From positions 744,001 to 808,000 of the forward strand of contig JAGYXB010001576.1 in NCBI GenBank assembly GCA_022495005.1: a DNA stretch of 64,000 bases, in the 5' to 3' direction. The DNA is from Rhyacophila brunnea. Taxonomy: Eukaryota > Arthropoda > Insecta > Trichoptera > Rhyacophilidae. Shown here piece after piece: positions 27,371 to 38,571 of this stretch; the stretch's first letter is position 1; every line of letters starts with the position of its first letter. The notes beneath the pieces were generated by a model. It was not told the DNA's origin. It worked only from the letters and a program-made list of their open reading frames with translations, and ran no database searches. Both the position numbers and the translations under genes were made by a program.

Positions 27371-29849
27371 CCTAGGTTAAGGTCTCGATTGCTAACGAGG
27401 CGTCTCATTTCCAGAAAGACGCTCCTTGCGATCTCAATTCTAGTTTTTATTTCCTGAGACTGGTCCCATTTTTCATTGACCCATGTATATTAATAATGGG
27501 TCACACGTCCGATTGGTTAATTTGTGTTGGTTTCTGGTGTCAATATTTTTGATACTAGTAATGAGTACCTACTAGTAACTAGTAAATTTAAAAAAATATA
27601 TTATACTTAATATAATTATTTTTGAATTTAATTTGTTATAGACAAATAATTTGGTGCATATAATAATAACATTATCGTTTTATTGAGAGTAAAACCTTGT
27701 CATATATTTTTGACAGTGACCGGCACACAATAATTATAGGGTGGCGGTATTAATTATGCATGTTACATGAAAGAGAATAAAAAAAGAGACGAAATCGCGT
27801 AATTCAGGAATAAAAATTGACGTATGATTGCAAATTCTTGTGTACACAATATGGATTCATGACAGTCTTTGAGAAATTAAAGTTTTATTTCATATTTATC
27901 TTACTGGCAAACATTTTAAAATTTCGTGACGTGACAATGTTGAGCTGTCATCACTCACTCGTCAGCACATTTTAAACTGACAAACATTTTATGACAGTAA
28001 AATATAAACATCGTATAAGTATACGTACATATGTGACATCATATCACCTTGTCTCCGAATGGCATTGTTCTTCGAAGAGATAAATGTAATGACAGGCAAT
28101 GAAAGCCGCTCCCTAAATATAACGTGATTAATTAATCATAGACAAGCTAAGTTGGTATTTATTTTATTCCGTCACACTCGAGGTTAACATCTCTACATAC
28201 GTACATATTAATTCTTTAAATATTTCATAAATATTATGCATTACTACCAATGTGATGCGTAAATACTTAGGTACTAAATACTACCTACATCAAATATTGC
28301 AGAGGAATTTGCGTAGATATGAAATGATTTCCTAAATAATTACAAGATAAAAAGAACTTTTTATATACCACGTTTTTAAATTTTCTGTTGAATCATATAA
28401 ACTTGAAAATTCTATGTATTAATAAAAACTGACAACTGAAACTTGACATTTCATATTGATTTCCATAGTAACGCACGTATATATTAATAATTTAGTTGCT
28501 AGGACCCCCTTAGCAACCAACAATAATAGCATTCCATACAAAACAGAATTAACTGAAAATGAATTCAATTCTGCTTAAAAATGGCTAAAAGAATGCATTG
28601 TCGTCGTGTTCTGATATATTATAAAAGTTTAAAATGTCTAGCTAGTCGGGAAGTTAGTTAAACATCTTCAATCGTCCAATACAAAAATCTTGGACAAACA
28701 AGAATACGAGCTAATAAAAACGTGGTAAAATCAAGAATAAAAAATAAATGTTGATATTCCAACAGGTCACTCTTGAATTTTCTAAACTGTCCTGCAACTA
28801 TATTCCAACGTAACACTCAACCCAAAAATCAACGATAAAATAATGTTAATACGTATTCAAAGAGTTAACTACCTCGAGGTATGAATTGTCAAAAGTAACG
28901 CTTTGAACACCAGCCCCATCAAGTTTTAAACGCCCACAAGTTGTCAAATATCATTGATTACGGGAATTATGTTCAACAAATTGCAAAGGCAATGTACCTA
29001 CTACCTTTTGTACAATGCATATACATTTTAATGCGTTCAAAGAAAACATAATTATCTATATTAATAGGTACAACAATAATTTTGTACAGCTATATAGCTT
29101 AAACAAGCCAAGACAAAATAAGAAAATGCCAAAGTCATTGCGCACGCGCAGAAGAGAATTCATCCGTAACCGTTTTGGGATTATCTCGCAAATAACTGAA
29201 AGATGTTATATTGTTATCTAGTTGGAATAGATCTGCTGGGGTCCAGAACCTTATCAAATTTATGTTATTTTGTTCAATAGACTTGTTTTAAAATAGCAAT
29301 TGCTTGAAAGATCATTTGAAATACTAGATCTATTTAACGAGAATTATGCCAAATGATTTAAAAATAAAAAAAATGCAGGGATTCAGTAGCACGTGGTTTA
29401 CGGAATATGCAGGCACATCGACATATCTGAAGCACATTGCTTAGTGTTGATGCTTATATTCACATATTTATTTTAATGAAGTAGTTAATTAAGTAATTAA
29501 AGGAGTGTTTTAATAAACATTAATTCAATATGTAAATATAATAGGCATCTAATTAATAATAATCATTATAAAAATGCACATATCTATACTGACAAATGTA
29601 ATTATGATTAAATAATTAAGTAGGTAGATATAATATTATTTAATATTTTATTAAGGAACTGTATGTATAGTTTTATCTCATCTTAGAAACAATGAAAGAT
29701 CGTATAATATCAATGATAACATGTTAATACGTCAAATCATTTAAAATCAAGTTTTTTTTTATTATTTTAAGATATTTTTCATCGGTATCACGTTTTTCAC
29801 TCACATTAGAATAAATTAACTATATTATCTTCACATGTATTTTTTGTAC
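27371..29849. other. Large-intron DNA, no recognised element
   Basis: AT-rich sequence with scattered short open frames only. I see no terminal repeats or SINE heads. Confidence 0.45.
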
Positions 29850-30005
29850 CATGTCCGATCCTAATAGGATCATAGGTATGGGCCTACACAGAGTGGAAGT
29901 TTTGTATTAACATATTTAGTTTTTACGGGAAATGGATGTTAGCCACTTGCTCAACATATTAGGTCCATACTCTGAGACTCATACACAAATTGAAAAACAA
30001 TATAT
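29850..30005 (-). repeat. tRNA-derived SINE body, head lost
   Basis: The plus strand carries CCATGTCCGATCCTAATAGG, GGAAATGGATGTTAGCCACT and TGCTCAACATATTAGGTCC, the SINE body and tail. The tRNA head is missing after AAAAACAATATATAT, so the copy is 5'-truncated. Confidence 0.8.
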
Positions 30006-30149
30006 ATATCGTGGGTGTACATGTATACACAATGTATATCTGCGACTTGATGCAAGAACCTACTGTCTACGTCTAATAATTATGTCTCAGGATCATAATC
30101 TATCCATAATAATTGTAAAAGTGCTAACATTATGTCGCTTATTCGTATG

Positions 30150-30718
30150 TAGAGTTGGGTTTCGGGAAATCCCGAAACTCGAGAATCTTTTCTCGGGATT
30201 CGGGATTTCTTTATTATCAAATATGAATTGAAAAAACGATTTCATATATGAAAAAAGTAGACAGAAAACACAAAACGTTCAAAGACTGATCGGGGTATTT
30301 AACACAATTAAGCCAACGTCGACTCAAAATGAGGGCAATTTTTGCAACATCAGGGAATTTTGTGTCTCAAAAGCGTAGGTACGCGATTGTCAGATGCAGC
30401 GATTGACAGTCTGTGTTTTTTGAAATTCAATTTTAATAAGTAATTAATTCATTTTTAACAAGTAAATGAATTATTTTTTGTTTTCTATTTTGTTTGTCTT
30501 CTTAGATAAATAATAAAAAAAAAACATATTTTTTTCGAATTTGTCTGTTTTTACACTGATTTTAGGATTTTTACAAGTTTTTTTAAAATTTCCCGATATC
30601 TCGAGAATTCTCGAGAATTCTTTTATGGAAATCCCGAATCTCGAGAATTCAAAATGTCACCATTTCAGGAAATCCCGAATCTCGAGATTAAGATTTTCTC
30701 GAGAAATATCCAAATCTA
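30150..30718. mobile_element. hAT-like element, family B, perfect 8-bp TSD
   Basis: Starts TAGAGTTGGGTTTCGGG and ends GATATTTGG's complement CCAAATCTA. The flanks are a perfect TTCGTATG duplication (30142-30149, 30719-30726). Inside both ends lie CCCGAATCTCGAGA palindromes, similar in style to family A but different in sequence. The 569-bp interior is AT-rich and non-coding. Confidence 0.88.
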
Positions 30719-31607
30719 TTCGTATGTCATAAAATATACATTCGTTAATTATGTTATCCCCTAACTAAAGTCTATATGCATGCATTGAAGCAAGACATGC
30801 ATTTGTATGTAAAATGTATGTATGTAAAAACGATAATATATCAACATGCATAATACTATTATATTTTTACGAAGAATAAAGAATACATAATCGATTCTGC
30901 AAAATAAGCTGTTACGTTACTTTTTACACTATAGTTATTACCCGTAAAATATTGTTTTATAAGCAACCTCAGCAACTATTATAACTTTCATTTACGATGT
31001 TAACTGTCAATTCTTGTTGGAAATATGTTGTATTAATTAAAATAAAACAACTAATACAATTACATTACAAATGTACCTATTCTGCGAAGCTAGATAAATT
31101 TGATTGAATTATTTCAAGAACATTGCATTTAATTAGTGTATGTCTTCAATAGGTATCTAATTAAAATGTGTTAGTATAAATAGTATTTATAGGTACATTC
31201 ATAATTTAATAAAAAATACCACGGCCTCATGATAACATTAATGTAAAGCGCAAAAAAACTGCATAGTATCATCGATGAGAGAATATTTTTTCGATGGGTT
31301 AATCACCGTTTTGCATCAAACACGTATTTTAAGATTTATTTAATTTATTCTGAGATCACAATTCTACTTTATTGTTTAATTTGTCCTTTTCTTGAATTAT
31401 TTTTGTTTAGAAAATTGTCGTCTATTGTTATTCTTTTGCTGTAAGATTATTTTTTGACTTCGTTTTTTTACTAATTTGATTTACTTACCTGGTTTTTCAT
31501 AATAATTGTCATGTTATGAGGGTCTTGCATTAATAATTTGTAATGTACTCAATATGTTTTTTTTAATTCATAACTTTTGAGAATGTAAAATTCTACATAT
31601 TGAATAT

Positions 31608-31969
31608 CATGGCCCCCACAAAGGGGGGGCTGACAGGGCTCTAGCCTGGGGGCCCGGGCTCAGAAGGGCCCGGCGTGGCGAGTCGACCAGATAAGTGATA
31701 TAAATACACATCAAAAATTCTCTCTAATAGTAAAAAAAAGCGCTATTTTCCTTCGATAATGTTATTATTTAAGATTATTTGTTTGTACGATTTTTATTTA
31801 TGTATCGATACTCGACAATTCCATATTTCGAATGGATGTATAAAAGAACACTAAAAATATACCAGTTAATTAATCGCGTACACCATTTAGAAAACGCTAC
31901 TGTGGAGCGTCACACTGTCTTTATCCTTAGCGATAGGTAGGGGGCCCGCTTCAGGGTGTGGGGGCCATG
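31608..31969 (-). mobile_element. Family G MITE, full length
   Basis: Starts CATGGCCCCCACAAAGG and ends GGGTGTGGGGGCCATG. The flanks TTGAATAT and TTGAACAT make an 8-bp duplication with one difference. It is 362 bp, the same size as 51191-51552 but inverted. Confidence 0.88.
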
Positions 31970-32119
31970 TTGAACATACATAATTTGAAAACATCTCAAA
32001 TACCTACCTGATTACATACCTACTTTGATTTAATATGCAAAAACCGATAGACAACATTATTAGCGCAATTTGATAAGTATTTCAAGTAAAAAAAACTAGT
32101 AGTTAAATTCGTCGTAATT

Positions 32120-32260
32120 AAGTATGATAGCCGTGTAGATCAATTGGAAAAGCTCATTGGCGCGAATCCAGCGGTTACAAGTTCAAGTTACGTCAGGTGT
32201 CATATTTTTTTCTAGAAAGGATTTTTTTAGTGGGTATATTATATGCATAAGATGTTTTCA
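32120..32260 (+). repeat. tRNA-derived repeat, family S2
   Basis: TAGCCGTGTAGATCAATTGG is an A-box-like start, CAGCGGTTACAAGTTCAAGT a B-box-like element. The tail TTCTAGAAAGGATTTTTTTA and TAGTGGGTATATTA matches 52470-52500 inverted. Relatives are at 52480-52600 (minus) and 52870-52940 (plus). Confidence 0.65.
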
Positions 32261-33669
32261 AATGATGTACCTATGTTCAAATAAATAATGATTGAATTAG
32301 TAAATATTTCGGTATTTATAAGGTTTTGATTAGTAATAAATTAATACTAATGGCATGTTTTAATTTATTTATTAGCCCGTTGAATAAGTCTATATTATAT
32401 TATATCATATCACAATGCATAACAAAAACAACGTATAATAAATTTACCTATAATGCATATTATTACGTATTAAGTAAAATAATAAGATTCCAATGGAAAT
32501 TCGGCGCACCTGCTGAATGACAAAATTGAGCGTCTGACAGAGTTAATAATATTTAGTTTAGGCAAATTAATAACAGACATAACCAACCTCGAGAAATGTC
32601 AGCACACTTCAATGCAAACCGCAAACAGTGACTTAGTGCTTATTTATAGCTATTCATAATAATATGCCTATACATATTATTACATCACCGATATAATTTC
32701 ACGTAAATATTTTCATTTTGTTTATATTTACAAGAGATAGCTTTTAATTTGTAATTCGTTAACACACGCCTACAGTGAACACACGCACACACATTTAAAC
32801 ATAACCTAGTAGTAACGGCCGGAGATAACAACATAGTACACTTATTTATAATTTATAATATTGAGTATGTCAAGTCGAAAGGGCGTAATGGTCAATTTTA
32901 TTAGAAACTTTACATGCGAGCAAAATTCAATAATCGTTTTATTGATTTCGCACAGGTACCTACAGTTTTCGCTAAAGCCTTATTAATGCACTACTACATT
33001 AACGGCCCACATGCTCAGCGTAGGTCAAAATGGAGATTTTATGCTATTTTCAAAGCATGATCCCGGACATTCCTTAAGCGTTGTAGATAATCTATTTATA
33101 CAATTTTGAAGCCTTATTATCCTTTATATTTATTTTAAACATTTGATGACTGCATAAAGTATTTCGAAGTCTCGATCTAATGTTTTAGTATATAGTCATA
33201 TTTCATTACATCCGTGTGCAGTGGTGTTAAGAATTTTTATGTTTATTAATTTTTAAAAGCATTTATAAAACCATTAGTAAAATTTATGTCGACATTATTA
33301 TAGTGAAATATTTACGATACAAAATTACATTAATAATCTCTGTGATCCCAAATTTGACAAGAATTAGGCATTTTATTATTCAAAAAATGGGCAAGATTTA
33401 CACATTTAAAGATAATTCTAAAGATACTGATTATAAGCTATGTCTTTGACCATTCAAATGTGATAAACATTCTACGAATAATGTTTGCTTTATAATATTT
33501 ATTGACCTAAGAATAAGGTACTTAGTATTTTTTTGAAATACGCAATTTCTATTGGCATTCCCCAGTGGTTAATCTACAACATACGGCCGTAGCACATAAA
33601 TTGACAAACGATAAATGAAGTAGGGGGTAAGATCATGTTAACGCGCGTGTTTAACGTAACGTAACTGTT
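32261..33669. other. Large-intron DNA, no recognised element
   Basis: AT-rich, with no paired repeats or coding blocks seen. Confidence 0.45.
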
Positions 33670-33870
33670 CCAGCGCATCTTACACACAAGACACTGCTCT
33701 CGGCAGCTGTAGAGGGAAGTTTTTCATATGTTTGTATCGAATTATTATAATTACAATAAGTTAGCCGTCTGAACAGTCAAAACTGTCTATCTCGCTCTAA
33801 ACTTTAGCACACCCAAGAGAGGTGCTGTTAGAACAGCACTTTTTGACAGTCCGTCCCATATACTGTAACC
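33670..33870. mobile_element. Foldback MITE family F, truncated copy
   Basis: Starts CCAGCGCATCTTACACACAA and includes the internal pair TCAAAACTGTCTATCTCGCT and GAACAGCACTTTTTGACAGT, as at 55140-55250. The right terminal arm is missing. Confidence 0.7.
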
Positions 33871-34029
33871 AACTCTAGGTAAGTAATAATTATTTATTAG
33901 GCTCCCGGACTAATTATTAGTTGTCCATACTGGTTAGGGTATCTGCAACGCTCACAGTTACGGCTCGCTAATGAGTAACCGGCATTATTTTGTATTGAAA
34001 AATACAAAACATGCATGGAATACCCATAA

Positions 34030-34158
34030 TTTTACGTCGCGGAAGACCATTTGGGGAACAATATAGTAGAACACCACACTGGCCTTAAACCTTAGCGATA
34101 GGTATGGGGTGGGGCAAACATCGTGGTCCGGGGAGCCACTTCAGGATGCGGGGGCCAT
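34030..34158 (-). mobile_element. Family G MITE, terminal fragment
   Basis: Contains AACCTTAGCGATAGGTATGG, CCGGGGAGCCACTTCAGGAT and GCGGGGGCCATG at the end. The other terminus is not recognisable. Confidence 0.65.
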
Positions 34159-35194
34159 GACTATACCTATTACTATTTATGTAGAAGGTATTAATTTGTT
34201 TTACATGAATAAAAAAATAATAAAACGATACTTTAAGATTGTTAACATAGACACGTCATGCATTAAGCCTAGTTGATATTTAATATACCTACTTAATGTA
34301 TGTTTAACACGAAACACTGAGTAGTTTAAGAATTTTCAGATGCTTTCTAAATATAATTAACTCTCAGAGATGTCAAACAAGAGAGTGATTTCGAGTGGGG
34401 CATATTATGTTCACGTATGTAAAATACAAATTACAAATTTTAATGCGTTTGGAACACAGTCGTTTTGGCACGTGATATGAGAAGAAGAGGAACACACAAA
34501 CATAAATACCGTGCTCATTTCGTGAGTAATTTACTTCCGTGTAGACTGTAGAGTGTAGTGTAGACCGTAGTCAGGACAGATTTTTCTGGCATCGCGGCCG
34601 CAATGAAATCACTGGAACGGTTTTGTGTTATTTGAAAGTAACGATACCAATACCTAAACGAGCCGCCCGCACTGCTACGAGAATCTGACACCACTCTACA
34701 TGGCATTTTAATTCCCCATATGTGCTACTTGTTAAATAGTTAAAAGACTATCTTTTAAATAAGCAAAGAAAACTAACCTTTCAATTGAGTTTTGTATAAG
34801 ACAATAAGTGAGATAGATAAGTAGCGGCGATTTCTTTGACGCAATCGATTAGTCAAGAGATTTAAGAGGGGGGCTTGAAACAGTTCAGATCAATCATACA
34901 ATTATTAAACGATATCGAAATCTTAAAAGATACATATCTGTTACCAATTTAAAATAAAATACTACCGAAATCAAACGTGCAATTAACATTAAATGGGTCT
35001 ATAACATAATCAGATTCGTAATTGTACTAATAATTGTAATCTAATATTTTAAATGTCACGATAATAACCTTTTATAAACGCAGGTACATGTATAAATCCT
35101 GTTTCAGGCATACGTACATATGTGGTAATGTGAAAGATGCTCTTAAGTACTTCTTTAATCCTTAGCCCTCAATTATGATACTTTAATTGTAAAT

Positions 35195-35320
35195 ATAAAA
35201 TTGTAGCATCACAGTCATATCTCGATTGGACGATTTATGTGGGCAGGACACGTGCATCGCATTGATAACAGCGAGGCATGCAAGCAGGTGTTTTTCAAAA
35301 GTTTACCGCTTAACCATCAA
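35195..35320 (+). pseudogene. RTE-type LINE remnant
   Basis: The plus strand reads RFMWAGHVHRIDNSEACKQV near 35220-35290, matching the (L)RWxGHVxRMdd...kkv block near the C-terminus of RTE-like reverse transcriptases. It is about 40 codons and nothing else of the element is visible. The DNA on either side (34160-36130) holds no other recognised feature. Confidence 0.6.
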
Positions 35321-36136
35321 TGTGCGAAAATGCAATTTCCTCGTGTACTATCGCTGTCTTTCAATCGGCGCACCATCAGCTTTTTCTAGTTTCCTGCCCA
35401 AACTGTCGAAAATTAGACTATACTAACCAAACTTTGCAGTACACTGAGTACACAATAAAAAAATGTTCAAATTAGTATTTTCAGTGTGAAAACTATCCAA
35501 ATAAAAATTTTCATTGATCCGTTGGAATTATCCACTTGAAAGTTTAAAATTGATTTTTAAATGTGCATTTAATTGCCGCCCATTTTCAATTATTCGATCA
35601 TAAATAACACCTGAATTGCCTATTTATTAAGACAAATAAACTATTAATTCATTATCGTAGGCAGGTAACTACCCATAACTCATACGTATCAAGCCTCAAC
35701 ACACAGTTATGTATGTTACGTATATATTTCACAAATACTTTTTTAAAAACACTTATCTATGATTTATAACACCTTAAAATGAAGGTATAAATAAATGATA
35801 ATATTATATAATAAATTAATAAAACTAAATAGATTGTCCACGTCGATTGCAAGCGCCATACTGTGTCATTGGTTCTGGAACTGGTTCTGAGCGTTGCTTA
35901 TTATTTTTATTTTAAACCATTCATTAGCCAACATATAATTTAAAAAGTTGTAGTAATAAAATAATTAATAACATGTTTATATATTGTATGTAATATTCTG
36001 AAGAAAAGGAATGACTGCATACATTATTGTTTAACTTCGACTCTAGAAAATATGTAAGTACTTATATTAGATTAAAAGGGAGTGTTTTAAAATGTTAAAA
36101 ATATTAATTGGGGAGTTGAAGATGAAAATATTCCAA

Positions 36137-36645
36137 GTCACCGCCATCTTTAGATTAATAAAGCCTGAACATAACTTTTTGCACAAGTAACGAGTGGTCC
36201 ACTGCCATACTATTTATTGATATCGTACTTTACTTGCAAACAGAATTTGGTATTCTATAATGACTGAAGAGTATAATAATAAGTTATAAGTTATTGTCTT
36301 TAGAATCGACTGTCACATTGACAAACGTCCTAGTGTATGATGATATTATTATACACAGAAGAAGTTTACTTACTTTGATCGTCACTTCCAATTATTAATA
36401 ACACATAACCACTAAATCAGATGAACTCCAAGGTCTCCAAGATACGTTTAAATAATCTGAAAGAAATCTGAAACTAAGAATACTCCGACAAGTGAACACG
36501 ACAGACGCGTCAGTATGTGCACTCTATAGACAATGACAGGTCATCCATAGACAACGGGAGGGGCGAAAAGTAGGACCAGTCGTGTAATGTATCGGCTTCC
36601 TTCTTCAGTGGGCAATCACCAAGTGCTTTGGTGACGCGCGGTGAC
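36137..36645. repeat. Interspersed repeat H, copy 2
   Basis: Begins GTCACCGCCATCTTTAG and ends GACGCGCGGTGAC, so 8-bp inverted ends (GTCACCGC / GCGGTGAC) are possible. It matches 16701-17456 in reverse orientation at both ends; the middle differs. The two copies are 19 kb apart in inverted orientation within one intron. Confidence 0.72.
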
Positions 36646-36908
36646 TTTTGTTTTTGGGGATGCTGTTGAAAAAAAATATATATGACTGTTTATTACATAT
36701 TAGTTATAGATAATAAATTTAGTATTGGCGGTATTTAGAATTATTGTAATGATTAACTAGTAAAGTATGATAATTAACGAGTGTGGTGCTGCGGGATAGT
36801 TGCTTTGCGATATTTTAAAAACATTAATGTATAGTTTACGTAAAATTTACAAAATAATCATATTAACATAAACGGTTACATAACATTATTACATAGTTTT
36901 TTTCCGAC

Positions 36909-37137
36909 CATGTCCGATCCTAATAAGATCATTGGGCATCCACAGAGTGGAGGAGGTTTGTATTAATAGATTTTTGTTTTTACGAGAAATAGATGTCAGC
37001 CACTTGCTCAACTTATTAGGTCCATACTCTGACTCATACACAAATTGAAAAACAATATGTGTAGTTGCCAGACCCAGGACTCGAACCTGGGACCCATGAC
37101 GCTATAGGCCGACGCTTAAGCCGCGCGGCCATCATGG
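36909..37137 (-). repeat. tRNA-derived SINE, complete copy
   Basis: The minus strand has the full head (GGCCGCGCGGCTTAAGCG; B-box GGTTCGAGTCC) and body, ending with GATCTTATTAGGATCGGACA. It is the best preserved together with 2885-3117. Confidence 0.85.
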
Positions 37138-37509
37138 GTGTATACATAGTACTTCATCAATTATTTGTGGGGATGCTCCTTATATGCAGTAAAGCATATA
37201 TACACCGCACGCCACTGGAGTGCATGCATAGACAAGCAAGGTGCGTATGCGTAAAATGTTTTCAACGTAAAGTTAAATCGGATGTAAATTCTACATAATA
37301 ATTATCAACATTCTGTGGATGAGGTCTTCTTTTCAAATGATCAGTATTTCTTCGTGTTAGAGAAATGGACGACAGAAAATTAAATTAAATACGCTGCTAT
37401 GAAAATAATAACGAAATTTTATACACAATATGCGCGTGATATTATCCAATGTTAGACATAACATGCCTATAACGTATACATATTTGAAATCGATTTCATT
37501 TTAAAAATG

Positions 37510-37897
37510 TAAGTGACAATGTGAAAACTGCCCCTAACTTTAAATATCACTTGTAGTTGTTTAATCCTCAACACCCGAATTACCACTGTTCAATAAGTTT
37601 ATATTAAATTCAACTGCCACCAAATAACCCAGTAGTCAATTAGTATAGGTACATTTATTCGGTGGAGATACGGAATGTTGACACGACAGGCGAGTGTTAA
37701 ATGTATGTGGCAATGTGAAAACTCCTCGTAATTATATGCCACTTGCAGTTATTTAATCCTCAACACCCGAATTACCACTGTTCAATAAGTTTATATTAAA
37801 TTCAACAGCCACCAAAACCCTATTTAAGTAATTAAGTAGTATACGTCATGTATTCGGTGGAGATACGGAATCTTGACACGATAGACGAGTGTTAAAT
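37510..37897. repeat. Tandem duplication, two units of about 193 bp
   Basis: Two adjacent units share CAATGTGAAAACT, TTTAATCCTCAACACCCGAA, TTACCACTGTTCAATAAGTT and CGGTGGAGATACGGAAT. The offset between matching blocks is 192-195 bp and the identity is high. Each unit ends with GACACGA(C/T)AG(G/A)CGAGTGTT. No ORF or terminal repeat explains them. Confidence 0.88.
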
Positions 37898-38571
37898 AAG
37901 AGGAAAAACATTCTTGAGATAATGTCGAGAAGTCATGAACATGACTTTTTTATAAGTCGGTGGAAGTTTGGTTGGAGGAACCCGTGAACCCATTCTTATT
38001 GACGACGTAATGGTGTGTGGATTCAGCAGTAGTAACAAAATGATAATAGTTTTACTGGTTACAAACAAACTATGGCTTTGCTGGGTTTGTGCATAAATAG
38101 TGTACATAATATATTATACAGTTTTTACCGAAACTGGGTTTTATACACAACATGTCTATATGTGTGCTGTAAAAATTCTAGATTCGAATAGAGGGTATTT
38201 GAGAAGATATAATATCATTCAAATGTATACCTAATACATATTTCTATTTCGCCTTCGATTTTCAAGCGATTCGAACATTTCGAATTAGATTTTCATAAAA
38301 CATAGAAAAGTGTTTTAAAATAAATTATGTATTTTCAGTTCAATGAAAGAATGTTACGTTCCTAAATCTTGTGAATTATTTGTTGAATATAAAAAAGTAG
38401 TTTGTTAAAACGTTATTTTTAATATTAGGTAAGTACATAAATAATTTGTTGTTTTTATCGAAAAGTTAGACCTTAAATTACATATTATGTACTGTAATTA
38501 TTAGATAGGTAAACACGGTTTCGATTTATTTTAGAAGAAAACATAATATGTTTTCTTATATATTATATTCA

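Noticed and set aside
37510..37897. CRISPR-like or satellite array
   Set aside because: Only two units of about 193 bp, no short regular repeats or spacers; a tandem duplication is enough.
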